A stretch of DNA of 64,000 nucleotides from Synechococcus sp. WH 7803 (lineage in GTDB: Bacteria > Cyanobacteriota > Cyanobacteriia > PCC-6307 > Cyanobiaceae): contig CT971583.1 in NCBI GenBank assembly GCA_000063505.1, positions 1,271,918 to 1,335,917 on the forward strand. The letters are read 5' to 3'. The notes under the pieces were generated by a model. That model was not told the DNA's origin. It worked only from the letters and a program-made list of their open reading frames with translations, and searched no databases. The translations under genes and the position numbers were made by a program. Positions 56,793 to 64,000 of this stretch are shown here, one piece after another. The stretch's first letter is position 1. Each line of letters opens with the position of its first letter.

Positions 56793-57433
56793 TGGTGATG
56801 CTGAAACAGTCCTTTCGCTACGACCAATCCGCCGCACGCTTGGAGGTTGAAGGTCTTCCAGACTTTTCCGCCGACCATGGCAGCAACGCGATCGGCATTC
56901 TCTCCAGTTGGCGACTCACCATGATTGGCCACTCGGAAATGCAAGGCAAGCGGGAGCACCTCGAAGCTCTCATGGCTGCAGTCATCCCGTATGCCCGTCT
57001 TCGACTCTCGGGGGTGTCCAGAGCGCAAGGGCAGGATGGGGATCCGGTGCGAATTCTCCCTCTCGAGCAAGGGCATCAACTGGAATTGGTCAGCAGCCGC
57101 AGTGACGTTCCTCCCCTAACGCTGCAACTCGATGATGCGGATCTTGCCGACCTGGTGCGCTGTCTCGATGCCCTGCGTCACGACGCAAGAGTGCGTATCG
57201 AGTGGCCTGCGATCAGCCATGTCCCCCTGCCGAAACGGGATTTGGCAGAACGAACACCGCTGGTTCAACGCTTGGCAGCACCGGTGCTGGGCACCGGCAC
57301 CTTTTTGATTCTCGGACTGGTCGGCCTGCTTGTGCCGCTCCCCAATCCTGAACCCACCCAGACCACCTCTCCGGTCGAACAGCAGGACGAGCGACGGGAA
57401 CCACCGATTAGCAATCCTTCACAAGCTGATTGA
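56792..57433 (+). CDS. DUF4335 protein with C-terminal membrane segment
   Basis: This 213-residue protein has an N-terminal domain with RYDQSAARLEVEGLPDFS and LTMIGHSEMQGKREHLEALM. One hydrophobic segment near the C-terminus (GTFLILGLVGLLVPLP) is followed by a short proline-rich tail, so it is probably tail-anchored. It matches DUF4335, the partner of DUF3038. The function is unknown. No gene is clearly readable in the following 298 nt. Confidence 0.8.
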   Translation: MVMLKQSFRYDQSAARLEVEGLPDFSADHGSNAIGILSSWRLTMIGHSEMQGKREHLEALMAAVIPYARLRLSGVSRAQGQDGDPVRILPLEQGHQLELVSSRSDVPPLTLQLDDADLADLVRCLDALRHDARVRIEWPAISHVPLPKRDLAERTPLVQRLAAPVLGTGTFLILGLVGLLVPLPNPEPTQTTSPVEQQDERREPPISNPSQAD

Positions 57434-57505
57434 GAGCATTGACCTCAGCGCAGAGGTCCTCAGAATGATCCAATCAGATCAACGTGGGAATGGCTTCAAG
57501 CTGGT

Positions 57506-57735
57506 AAGATCTCCGGCGCCGGGTTGCACGCATCGGAGCTTCGCTTGATGTCGTCGTCCGGAGCGATCCGGAAGTCTGCGGCCTCAGTGGTTCTGGATAT
57601 CACATCACCCTTCATCACAGTGGTTACGGGGATTGCACTGTTGGCGATCTCAGCTTGATCGACTGTCCCAACGAACTTGTTGTCACGGAATTTGAGCGAT
57701 GGATGCGCGGGGCAGGCCACCCAGACATGTCATGA
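57506..57735 (+). other. Ambiguous coding interval (three competing frames, no clear start)
   Basis: On the plus strand one frame is open from 57506 to a TGA at 57733-57735 that overlaps the next ATG as ATGA. It reads, for example, CPNELVVTEFERWMRGAGH, but has no ATG, GTG or TTG near its beginning. A second plus frame, ATG 57548 to TGA 57658, gives a 36-residue peptide with a hydrophobic end (FITVVTGIALLAISA). The minus strand has a 74-residue frame (57720-57496) from a GTG. This may be a broken gene, a gene with an unusual start, or a small minus-strand gene. Confidence 0.35.
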
Positions 57736-58142
57736 ACGCTGACAAAATCCGTCCTCTTCGCGGGAGACAGGCCAAGAGAAAAGTGTTCAGCAAGGGACGT
57801 GCATCCCAACCGATGTCCATTGGTAGGCAATGTCTCGACGGCTTTCTACTGCTGAGCTTTGGTGCTGGTGCCTTCATCTTCCTGAGTTGGCTCCCTCAGA
57901 AACTCGACGCCATGGTGGTCGTGAGCGAAGCCATCGCCGACCTGATCCGCGGTCTCAGTCAGCTTCTTGAAGCAGCTTTGGGGCTGACGGCCGTGATCCT
58001 GATCGCCCTGCTGCTCGTGCTAGCGATCGTGGCGATCGTGGCAGGAACCAATCGCCTGTTCAGAGGATGCAACCGGCTGATGCGCAAAGCCGCCAATCAG
58101 CAGATAAGAACCAATCGCTCCAGGTCGAGGATCAGGCGTTGA
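57732..58142 (+). CDS. Small membrane protein of unknown function
   Basis: This 136-residue protein has a basic N-terminus (KIRPLRGRQAKRKVFSKGR). Two long hydrophobic segments follow (FLLLSFGAGAFIFLSWLP and ALGLTAVILIALLLVLAIVAIVAG), then a very basic tail (RTNRSRSRIRR). The topology with both ends basic suggests both face the cytoplasm. There is no recognised family. Its ATG overlaps an upstream in-frame stop as ATGA. Confidence 0.65.
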   Translation: MNADKIRPLRGRQAKRKVFSKGRASQPMSIGRQCLDGFLLLSFGAGAFIFLSWLPQKLDAMVVVSEAIADLIRGLSQLLEAALGLTAVILIALLLVLAIVAIVAGTNRLFRGCNRLMRKAANQQIRTNRSRSRIRR

Positions 58143-58155
58143 AAGCCTGCTTTCC

Positions 58156-58623
58156 TCAGGGAGTGGGCACGCGCGGGGCCAGTGAACGCTGAACAATCCA
58201 AAGCTCCTCAAGGGTCAAGCCACCATCCGCATCCAGATCGAAGCTGGTGAAGTTGCGGTTGAGCCAGGGCAAAGCACGACATTCACTGCGATCCAACTGG
58301 CCATCGCCATTCCGATCCGCCTGACGGAAGCGTTGCTGAAGACGCCTTCCACTGGGATGGGGCGTTGAGGGTCTGAGATCCTCCAGGAGCAGGAAGCCCC
58401 GGGAATCACGCCGTTGCAGTCTGCGTTCGAGGTAAGGGTCACCCTTCACTTCACCAGTTTCCAGGCGACCATCGCCATTCACATCCATGCGAATAAACAG
58501 CGCTTCCATGCGCTGCCCATAGGTGTGAACGGGTCTGGACTCAGCCCACCCAGGAAGAACCGTGAGTGGAGTCATCAGGAGCCCAAACGCCCCGACCCTC
58601 AACGATGGCAGCGGAATGACCAT
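58156..58623 (-). CDS. Exported EF-hand protein
   Basis: This 155-residue protein has a signal-like N-terminus (GAFGLLMTPLTVLPGWAES). Three EF-hand calcium loops follow: DVNGDGRLETGE, DRNGDGQLDRSE and DLDADGGLTLEE. It should bind calcium in the periplasm or outside the cell. It is divergent from the OmpR-like regulator, with three phased direct repeats between them, so a shared control is possible. Confidence 0.82.
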   Translation of the reverse strand: MVIPLPSLRVGAFGLLMTPLTVLPGWAESRPVHTYGQRMEALFIRMDVNGDGRLETGEVKGDPYLERRLQRRDSRGFLLLEDLRPSTPHPSGRRLQQRFRQADRNGDGQLDRSECRALPWLNRNFTSFDLDADGGLTLEELWIVQRSLAPRVPTP

Positions 58624-58667
58624 CCGCTCAGGTTATGGGCAACCAGAGACCAAAGGGTGTCTAAGTG

Positions 58668-58717
58668 GTGACAGGACCCTGATCAGCTGTGACAGGGTCA
58701 GTCCCTGGGCGACAGGA
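58668..58717. promoter_or_regulatory. Three phased direct repeats upstream of the OmpR-like gene
   Basis: GTGACAGGA (58668), GTGACAGGG (58689) and GCGACAGGA (58709) are spaced 21 and 20 bp apart, about two helical turns. OmpR-type regulators bind direct repeats on one DNA face. The middle repeat is also part of a 7-bp inverted repeat (GACCCTG/CAGGGTC). The array lies between the EF-hand gene and the regulator gene. Confidence 0.55.
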
Positions 58718-58764
58718 CGCGGTTGCATCCATACGATCAGGTCATCCTTACAGGACTGGACACA

Positions 58765-59490
58765 GTGGGACGCTCCTCGATGATCTGGGTGGTGGACGAC
58801 GATCCTGAGCTGCGCCAGATGGTGGGCACCTATCTGATCGATCAGGGCTACGACGTCCGCAGCCTCAGTGACGTCAAACAGCTCGAGGCGAGGCTCGAGT
58901 TCCAGAGGCCCGACCTGATCGTTCTCGATCTGATGATGCCTGGAGACGACGGTCTCACAGCCCTTCGCCGTCTACGCGACGCGGGAGACGACCTGCCAGT
59001 GGTGATGCTGACAGCCCGGGGCGAGGGCGTTGACCGCATCATCGGACTCGAACAAGGAGCTGATGACTACCTCGCCAAACCCTTTCTGCCGAGGGAACTC
59101 TCCGCGCGGATCGAAGCCGTTCTACGGCGCCGCAGTTCCCTGCCGGCCGGAACCCCCCTGGCGGAGGGTGGCGATGTGGTGTTTGGCGAGAACGTGCTCG
59201 ACCTTGCAGCCCGGACGCTCACCCGCGAGGGGAAACCGGTGGTGATCACCAGCGGGGAATTCAGTCTGCTGGCATCGTTTGTTCAGCACCCACACCGTCC
59301 GTTATCAAGAGAACGGCTGATCGAGCTGGCGCGAGGGCCCGGTTGTGACACGGATAGCCGAAGCATGGACGTTCAGGTCTCGCGCGTGCGCAAACTGGTG
59401 GAACCTGACCCCACACGTCCCCGCTATCTGCAGACCGTCTGGGGCTACGGATACGTGTTTGTGCCCGATGGTCAACCCCGCTCTCGCTGA
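58765..59490 (+). CDS. OmpR-family response regulator
   Basis: This 241-residue protein has a receiver with Asp acid pocket DDDPE (11-15), phosphoacceptor Asp55 (VLDLMMP), Thr83 and Lys105. The C-terminal winged helix (SGEFSLLASFVQH; MDVQVSRVRKLVEPDP; RYLQTVWGYGYVF) is of OmpR type. GTG 58765 is preceded by AGGA at 9 nt; ATG 58780 is an alternative. The EnvZ-like kinase follows 9 nt downstream. The pair may sense osmotic or membrane conditions, by analogy only. Confidence 0.93.
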   Translation: MGRSSMIWVVDDDPELRQMVGTYLIDQGYDVRSLSDVKQLEARLEFQRPDLIVLDLMMPGDDGLTALRRLRDAGDDLPVVMLTARGEGVDRIIGLEQGADDYLAKPFLPRELSARIEAVLRRRSSLPAGTPLAEGGDVVFGENVLDLAARTLTREGKPVVITSGEFSLLASFVQHPHRPLSRERLIELARGPGCDTDSRSMDVQVSRVRKLVEPDPTRPRYLQTVWGYGYVFVPDGQPRSR

Positions 59491-59499
59491 CTTTCTCCC

Positions 59500-60849
59500 A
59501 TGCCGTCTCCGTCCTGGCAGAAGCGCATCAGCTCACTGCTGGGATGGGGAAGCCTGGCGCTCGGCAGCTCGGCCTTCTGTCTGCTTGTATTCCAGGCACT
59601 GTTTGGACGCCAGTTAGAGCAACTTCAGACCATTCAGCTTGGGCGCGACCTCGCCCTCAACGTCCGGCTCACAGAACTGGCCCTTGAGCGCTACCCACCC
59701 CATCTGGTGGGGGAACTGACTGGCTTGGATCTGGTCGTTACCGTGCGACCCAAAGCATCGACCTTGAATCCTTCCCCAGGCTTCAAGCGTCAGGCTGATG
59801 CACTGCAGAAGGAACTGTGTCAGCGGTTGTCCCACTGCCCGATGGTGTATCCCCAACGCGCTGCTGGGGATGAACGCAGCATCTGGATTGAGCTGATATC
59901 CCCCTTGGAGCCCATCTGGTTGAAGGTGGATGTGCCCTCGATGATGCGTTGGCCCCCAGAGCCCACCCTGCTGGGTCTGTCACTGGTTGGAGCGGGCATC
60001 ATCTGCGGTGGGCTGTTCCTGCTCGTGGAGGTTGAGGCGCCTCTGAGAAGCCTGGAGAAGGCTCTCGCCAGGGTCGGAGACGGGGGTGGACCGGATGCTG
60101 TACCGGCTCGCGGTGCACCGGAAGTGCAACGTCTCACCAAACGCTTCAACGCCATGGTGCAGCGCCTGGCCACGAGTCGCCAAGAGCGAGCCACCATGCT
60201 GGCCGGTATTGCCCATGATCTGAGGGCACCGATCACGCGCCTTCAGTTCCGCCTCTCCATGCCCCAGCTCACGGCGGAAGACAGGGAGCGCTGCGCTGGA
60301 GATCTTCAATCCCTCGAGCGGATCACGGGGCAATTTTTATTATTTGCAGGAGGTGGTGACGGTGAAGCCTCCGTTGAGGTTCCGCTTGAGCAGCTGCTGG
60401 CGGAAGTGGCCAGCAGTCATCCAGCCGATCAACTGCACCTCGACCTCACGCCCTGTTCTCTGGCGGTGAAACCGGTGGCCCTCAGCAGGGCGGTCGCCAA
60501 TCTCATCGACAATGCCTTCTCCTATGGGAAAGCCCCGGTGGTTCTGCGCCTGCGGGAGTTGAACGCACGCTGCAGCATCGAGATCTGGGACCAGGGTGAA
60601 GGCATGCCTGCCCACGAATGGGAGCAGGCGCTTCAGCCGTTTCACCGCCTTGATTCCTCACGCGGTCAACAAGGCCACTGCGGGCTCGGACTCGCCATCG
60701 TCTCCCATGTGGCGACTCTTCACGGAGGGCGCCTGGAGTGTCTGCAGGGACATCTCCATCCGGAAGAGCATCCACCAGGGCACTTCGCCATTCGTCTCAG
60801 CCTTCCTTGGCCTGGGGCTCGCAACGCCCCAGCCGCACCACAAAGCTGA
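59500..60849 (+). CDS. EnvZ-like membrane sensor histidine kinase
   Basis: This 449-residue protein has membrane segments at about 12-32 and 157-176 enclosing a periplasmic domain of about 120 residues with two cysteines. A HAMP-like linker follows, with the H-box AGIAHDLRAPITR (His239) and the ATPase boxes ANLIDNAFSYG, WDQGEGM and GLGLAIVSHVATLHGG. The H-box resembles EnvZ. It phosphorylates the adjacent OmpR-like regulator. ppk2 begins 45 nt after its stop. Confidence 0.93.
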   Translation: MPSPSWQKRISSLLGWGSLALGSSAFCLLVFQALFGRQLEQLQTIQLGRDLALNVRLTELALERYPPHLVGELTGLDLVVTVRPKASTLNPSPGFKRQADALQKELCQRLSHCPMVYPQRAAGDERSIWIELISPLEPIWLKVDVPSMMRWPPEPTLLGLSLVGAGIICGGLFLLVEVEAPLRSLEKALARVGDGGGPDAVPARGAPEVQRLTKRFNAMVQRLATSRQERATMLAGIAHDLRAPITRLQFRLSMPQLTAEDRERCAGDLQSLERITGQFLLFAGGGDGEASVEVPLEQLLAEVASSHPADQLHLDLTPCSLAVKPVALSRAVANLIDNAFSYGKAPVVLRLRELNARCSIEIWDQGEGMPAHEWEQALQPFHRLDSSRGQQGHCGLGLAIVSHVATLHGGRLECLQGHLHPEEHPPGHFAIRLSLPWPGARNAPAAPQS

Positions 60850-60894
60850 GAAAAACATTGGCCCTGAAGAGGTGGCCCTCGATCTCAGTCACCA

Positions 60895-61875
60895 ATGGAT
60901 GAGAGGCTTTGCCAGACCATGGCGCACAAGGACAAAGACAAGGGAAAGCACAAGGGCCACGACAAGAAAAAAGACGGTGGAGACAAGCTTCCCGATCGTG
61001 TGTTGAACAGCCTTGCCGGTAGCGAGCACGACCTTGACAGTCCGGCGGAACTCCTCGACGACTTGCTGGAAGGTCGCAATCACAAGATCGAGCGGCTGAA
61101 CAAAAAGCTGTACGAAGCGGATCTGGTGAAACTCCAGACCCAGCTTGTGAAAATGCAGTATTGGATCAAAGACACCGGTTACCGGATGATCGTTCTCTTC
61201 GAAGGTCGCGATGCGGCTGGAAAAGGCGGCACGATCAAACGGCTCACAGAACCCCTGAATCCCCGAGGCTGCCGTGTCGTCGCTCTGGGAACGCCAACCG
61301 AGCGCCAGAAAACGCAATGGTATTTCCAGCGCTACGTGGAACATTTCCCGGCAGCCGGAGAAATTGTGGTGTTCGATCGGAGCTGGTACAACCGTGCCGG
61401 CGTGGAACGGGTGATGGGCTTTGCCACTCCTGAACAGGTGGAGCAATTTCTTGATGATGTGCCTGAATTCGAACGCATGTTGGTGCGGAGCGGAATCCTG
61501 CTGCTGAAGTATTGGTTTTCGGTGAGCGACACGGAACAGGAGGCCCGTTTCCAATCGCGGATCGACGACCCGACCCGACGCTGGAAACTGAGCCCCATGG
61601 ACCTGGAGGCCCGCAATCGTTGGGTGGAATTCTCCCAGGCGAAAGACGCCATGTTTAACCGCACCAACATTCCGGAGGCTCCCTGGTTCACCGTTGAAGC
61701 CGACGACAAGCGCAGAGCACGCCTCAACTGCCTGCGACATGTGCTGAGCAAGGTGCCCTGGGAAGACATGACCCCACCGGCGATCGAACTTCCACCGCGG
61801 CCGGAGCAGGGCAACTACAGCCGCCCACCGATCAACGAACAGTTCTTCGTGCCCAATGCCTACCCCTACACCTAA
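60895..61875 (+). CDS. ppk2: Polyphosphate kinase 2 (PPK2, class I type)
   Basis: This 326-residue protein has a very lysine-rich N-terminal tail (DKDKGKHKGHDKKKDGGDK). The PPK2 core has Walker A EGRDAAGKGG (103-112), IKRLTEPLNPRG, Walker B-like VVFDRSWYNRAGVE and RWKLSPMDLEARNRW. The single-domain layout fits class I PPK2, which makes nucleoside triphosphates from diphosphates with polyphosphate. ATG 60895 is used; ATG 60919 is possible. It lies behind the two-component pair, perhaps co-regulated. Confidence 0.93.
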   Translation: MDERLCQTMAHKDKDKGKHKGHDKKKDGGDKLPDRVLNSLAGSEHDLDSPAELLDDLLEGRNHKIERLNKKLYEADLVKLQTQLVKMQYWIKDTGYRMIVLFEGRDAAGKGGTIKRLTEPLNPRGCRVVALGTPTERQKTQWYFQRYVEHFPAAGEIVVFDRSWYNRAGVERVMGFATPEQVEQFLDDVPEFERMLVRSGILLLKYWFSVSDTEQEARFQSRIDDPTRRWKLSPMDLEARNRWVEFSQAKDAMFNRTNIPEAPWFTVEADDKRRARLNCLRHVLSKVPWEDMTPPAIELPPRPEQGNYSRPPINEQFFVPNAYPYT

Positions 61876-61894
61876 GGAATGGAGAGGCCGTTGC

Positions 61895-62140
61895 ATGCCC
61901 CAAGACATCCCCGCGCAGGAACAGACACGCAAATGGTTCCGCAGCCATTTGCTCGGACGGGAGGTGGAGTTGCAGGATCTCTACGAACTCCCGCAGGGAG
62001 ATCTCGATCTGTTGATGGCCGAAACGGCTGAAATCCGTTCAGACCCTGAAAACAGAGCCCGAAGCCATGGACGCTGGTGCACAGCCGGCTATGTACTGGA
62101 ACTCTCCCGGATCATCGATGCACGACGTCTCAATCAGTAA
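61895..62140 (+). CDS. Small hypothetical protein downstream of ppk2
   Basis: This 81-residue soluble protein starts at ATG 61895 (MPQDIPAQEQTRKWF), 19 nt after the ppk2 stop. It is charged and helical (REVELQDLYELPQGDLDLLM; SHGRWCTAGYVLELSRII). No family was recognised. It is probably on the ppk2 transcript. Confidence 0.62.
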   Translation: MPQDIPAQEQTRKWFRSHLLGREVELQDLYELPQGDLDLLMAETAEIRSDPENRARSHGRWCTAGYVLELSRIIDARRLNQ

Positions 62141-62150
62141 GGGTCCCCCC

Positions 62151-62378
62151 ATGAACGCTGCACAACGACTGCTGCCCCTCACGACGCTCTTGGTTCTCTT
62201 CAGTGGCACGGCCGCTCAGGCAGGGTCGGTGACCGTTGGCGGCGTCAGCGAGGCCATTGCCACCAACCGTGCCCTTGCCAAGGTTCCATCAGGCAAAACC
62301 GTGACGGACACAACCTGCGAAGAGATTGGAACCGCAGGGAATTCGAGCACTTATCGCTGCACGGTCACCTGGGAGTGA
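62151..62378 (+). CDS. Small exported protein
   Basis: This 75-residue protein has a clear signal sequence (LLPLTTLLVLFSGTAAQAG). A short mature part has two cysteines (DTTCEEIG, TYRCTVTWE), likely a disulfide. It begins 10 nt after the preceding gene. The function is unknown. Confidence 0.62.
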   Translation: MNAAQRLLPLTTLLVLFSGTAAQAGSVTVGGVSEAIATNRALAKVPSGKTVTDTTCEEIGTAGNSSTYRCTVTWE

Positions 62379-62383
62379 GCCCG

Positions 62384-62404
62384 CAACGCTGAGGTCCGGC
62401 GTTG
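62384..62404 (+). terminator. Weak hairpin after the small exported gene
   Basis: A 6-bp stem CAACGC/GCGTTG with a 9-nt loop is followed by TGTTC. It lies between converging small genes. The stem is short and the T-run is poor, so it is only a candidate terminator. Confidence 0.3.
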
Positions 62405-62413
62405 TGTTCACGG

Positions 62414-62530
62414 TCAGCCCCCACCGCGGAGCTGGGCAAACCAGAATCCCGCGAGCTGCCAACTGGACCACAGGAAGATTCCAAGGAAGAGCCAATTCAC
62501 CCACGCGGGGCGGTTCTTGTTCTCAAACAT
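62414..62530 (-). CDS. Trp-rich membrane micropeptide (38 residues)
   Basis: On the minus strand from ATG 62530 to TGA 62414 the reading frame gives a 38-residue peptide. A charged start (MFENKNRPAWVN) leads into one hydrophobic helix rich in tryptophan (WLFLGIFLWSSWQLAGFWFA), with five Trp in all. An ATG at 62554 would add eight residues. The shape matches small thylakoid or plasma-membrane peptides, but none was recognised. It is convergent with the exported gene at 62151. Confidence 0.5.
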   Translation of the reverse strand: MFENKNRPAWVNWLFLGIFLWSSWQLAGFWFAQLRGGG

Positions 62531-62574
62531 CGACAAGCTGATCAGCTCCCCCATTCTGTGCAAACACCGCCGGT

Positions 62575-62766
62575 TCAGACGGGGGAGTGAAGGGGTTGTT
62601 TGCGCTTGAGATCGTGCATCCCCTCGAGCTGCTGATGCACGGCTTTGAGCTGACGCTGAATGTGATCGCTTTGTGGCAGCGAACTCAGGGATGCCAAGGC
62701 ATGCTCCACGTGGTGCTTGGCATCAATCAGCAAACGGCAGTCGAGGCTTCCAGGCTCGTAACTCAT
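62575..62766 (-). CDS. Small hypothetical protein
   Basis: This 63-residue protein starts at ATG 62766 (MSYEPGSLDCRLLIDAKHHV) and is helical (LSSLPQSDHIQRQLKAVHQQ). The frame extends to 62826 without a better start. The long plus-strand frame over the same DNA (62587-63018) has poor protein character, so the minus-strand reading is preferred. There is no recognised family. Confidence 0.55.
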   Translation of the reverse strand: MSYEPGSLDCRLLIDAKHHVEHALASLSSLPQSDHIQRQLKAVHQQLEGMHDLKRKQPLHSPV

Positions 62767-62842
62767 GGCACTCGCGAAACTCCTTTTATTCAGGCGCAGC
62801 CTGTTGAGATCGACTGTGTCAACCACAACGCTTTCGACCTGA

Positions 62843-63388
62843 TCAAGGCTCCAGTCGCCCTCCAGATGCCTCGATCAGATTCCATGGGCGTTCAAGGCCT
62901 CCCTCAACACTCCAAACCCCAAGCTGGGCTGCTTTGGCTTCACGCTCAAAACGGGGGTAATCGAGGTCATTGCACTGCCCCAGATAACCGTCGTAGGCAA
63001 AGACAGCACCTTGCGTGAGAAGAGGTGTGGCGACATCGGCGCCAGCCTTGATCAATCGAGCCACAACCCTGCCGTACACATCCCTGGCACGCAGTTCCAG
63101 AACAACGCGGTTTCCAGGCTGAAGGGAGCGACGAAGCTGATCCGTGGCGTTTTGCGCCCAAGGTCTCTGCTCGGCGAGCGGTGCCTGAATGCAGGCCAGC
63201 CTGACAGCACGACCCTCACCGTCAAGCTCAACAAGCACTTCCTGGCCGTTGTTCACCGTTAGAACCGTGACCTCCTGACGGGGATGCGGGTCTGCGGCAA
63301 CCGTCGTGGTGGGGAGCAGCGAACAGAGCGTCGCTGCAGCACCAAGAAGAATGGAATCCCGGATGCGCCCTCGTCGCGAACGTGCCAT
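62843..63388 (-). CDS. Exported staphylococcal-nuclease-fold protein, active site altered
   Basis: This 181-residue protein has a signal peptide (ILLGAAATLCSLLPTTTVAA) and an SNase-like barrel (EVTVLTVNNGQEVLVELDGEG, VRLACIQAP, then DVYGRVVARL). The arginine of VRL and of YGR is kept, but the usual DTPE calcium/acid segment reads IQAPLAE, so the metal-binding aspartate and catalytic glutamate appear to be lost. It may bind rather than cut nucleic acid. Its ATG overlaps the upstream gene's stop (TGATG). Confidence 0.8.
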   Translation of the reverse strand: MARSRRGRIRDSILLGAAATLCSLLPTTTVAADPHPRQEVTVLTVNNGQEVLVELDGEGRAVRLACIQAPLAEQRPWAQNATDQLRRSLQPGNRVVLELRARDVYGRVVARLIKAGADVATPLLTQGAVFAYDGYLGQCNDLDYPRFEREAKAAQLGVWSVEGGLERPWNLIEASGGRLEP

Positions 63389-64000
63389 CAGCTCGGTACC
63401 GCCTCAACGTCAATGAACTCTCCCGACTCCATGGCCTGTGCTGTGAGGTATCGGAGTGTTCGGTTACGGATCAACTGAACCTCAATCGCATTCCAGGTGC
63501 CACCGATCACGCACCCCACCAGCGGAACCGTTTTGGTGACCAAAGCACGTTGACTCACCCTGCGCCCGAAGACTCGCGTCATCACCCCATTGATCAAGGC
63601 GAGACTGCGCTTGTTGATCAGCTTCAACACCATCTCACGGGTGGCCGTGTGAGCGGCCTTCAACCCAAGCTCCACACCCACTTGGCTGATCACACTGGAG
63701 CCGAAAATCGGGAACAGCAACTCATGGCGGGCGTTCTCACTCTCGAGGAAACCAGGAATTAAAAGCTCGGCAGCGCAGGCTGCAGCAAACAACTGGGTCC
63801 GCGTTGTGACCGACAGGTCTGCGAGGGCCCCAGCCACACTGAGCACTGGATTCGCGGCCAATCCCATCGCCGCTCCTGCTGAAATCACACGCAAGCGTGC
63901 GTCGCTGAACGCGCGTTCAGCGAGTTCGTAGGTCGTGGCATTCGGATAACGGCGACGCAGGTGATCCACTTCGCAACGAACTTTCTGGGCATCAAAACTG
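63388..64000 (-). CDS. Hypothetical protein, N-terminus beyond the window
   Basis: At least 203 residues are visible, and the frame continues past the right edge (SFDAQKVRCEVDHLRRRYP). Glycine/alanine-rich hydrophobic stretches (ISAGAAMGLAANPVLSVAGALADL and LVGCVIGG) suggest membrane association or a buried helical bundle. It faintly recalls EcsC-type proteins, but I would not assign it. It is co-transcribed with the SNase-like gene. Confidence 0.6.
   Translation of the reverse strand, partial: SFDAQKVRCEVDHLRRRYPNATTYELAERAFSDARLRVISAGAAMGLAANPVLSVAGALADLSVTTRTQLFAAACAAELLIPGFLESENARHELLFPIFGSSVISQVGVELGLKAAHTATREMVLKLINKRSLALINGVMTRVFGRRVSQRALVTKTVPLVGCVIGGTWNAIEVQLIRNRTLRYLTAQAMESGEFIDVEAVPS

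Noticed and set aside
62587-63018. A 143-codon plus-strand ORF across the interval of the small minus-strand gene.
   Set aside because: It runs antisense to the better-supported 62575-62766 gene and the end of the SNase-like gene, and its translation lacks domain or signal character.

Overview
The window reads as chromosome of a marine picocyanobacterium, most likely Synechococcus (sub-cluster 5.1 type). Evidence: moderately high GC, dense gene packing, the chlorophyll gene chlH, a high-light-inducible protein, a glucosylglycerol-phosphate phosphatase, and many small families found mainly in cyanobacteria (DUF2811, DUF2949, DUF3038, DUF3318, DUF3386, DUF3721, DUF4335, CGLD27/Ycf36). All names come from reading motifs by eye; no database search was run. 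No insertion sequence, integrase, prophage, CRISPR array or rRNA operon was seen.

Layout. 1-2.3 kb: a sensor kinase cut by the window edge with an overlapping PAS gene, tRNA-Pro(UGG), and small exported or membrane proteins. 2.3-4.5 kb: a three-gene minus-strand cluster (stand-alone ATPase, metallophosphoesterase, small membrane protein), divergent from a Fur-family regulator over an inverted repeat. 5-8.5 kb: an unusual pentad-repeat/DUF3721 protein, a core-only SepF-like protein, the arsenosugar radical-SAM enzyme ArsS and two exported proteins. 8.5-11.4 kb: stpA, divergent from a putative NAD-dependent dehydrogenase. 11.4-15.2 kb: an SbcC/SbcD-like pair. 15.3-20 kb: a phosphotransferase kinase, a DOMON-like protein, a lytic transglycosylase, an MHS-type transporter and a conserved hypothetical. 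20.1-22.3 kb: metY and a MetA-type acyltransferase (homocysteine synthesis). 22.4-24.7 kb: an AlkB-like oxygenase, an AEC transporter and small genes. 24.7-29 kb: an amino-acid ABC transporter operon with an HdeD-like gene inside it. 29-36 kb: a SulP transporter, two flavoproteins, a CbiX-type chelatase with a His-rich tail, a gene-poor stretch with DnaA-box-like sequences, and initiator tRNA-Met.

36-48.3 kb is mostly housekeeping: asparaginase, rsfS, carB, an AGCS symporter, an ABC exporter, an S4 protein, tpiA, folP and a DCC-family protein. 48.3-57.5 kb holds chlH, dapB, a high-light-inducible gene, a flavin monooxygenase, apt and the DUF3038-DUF4335 pair. 58-64 kb holds an EF-hand protein divergent from an OmpR/EnvZ-like two-component system over three phased direct repeats, then PPK2 polyphosphate kinase, several small proteins, an SNase-fold protein and a truncated hypothetical.

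Most of the window is ordinary core genome. The parts most worth a second look are the pentad-repeat protein beside the Fur-type regulator, the dehydrogenase-like gene facing stpA, the ATPase-phosphoesterase-membrane cluster, the phased repeats upstream of the OmpR-like gene, the ambiguous coding in 57.5-57.7 kb, and three very short membrane-peptide reading frames.
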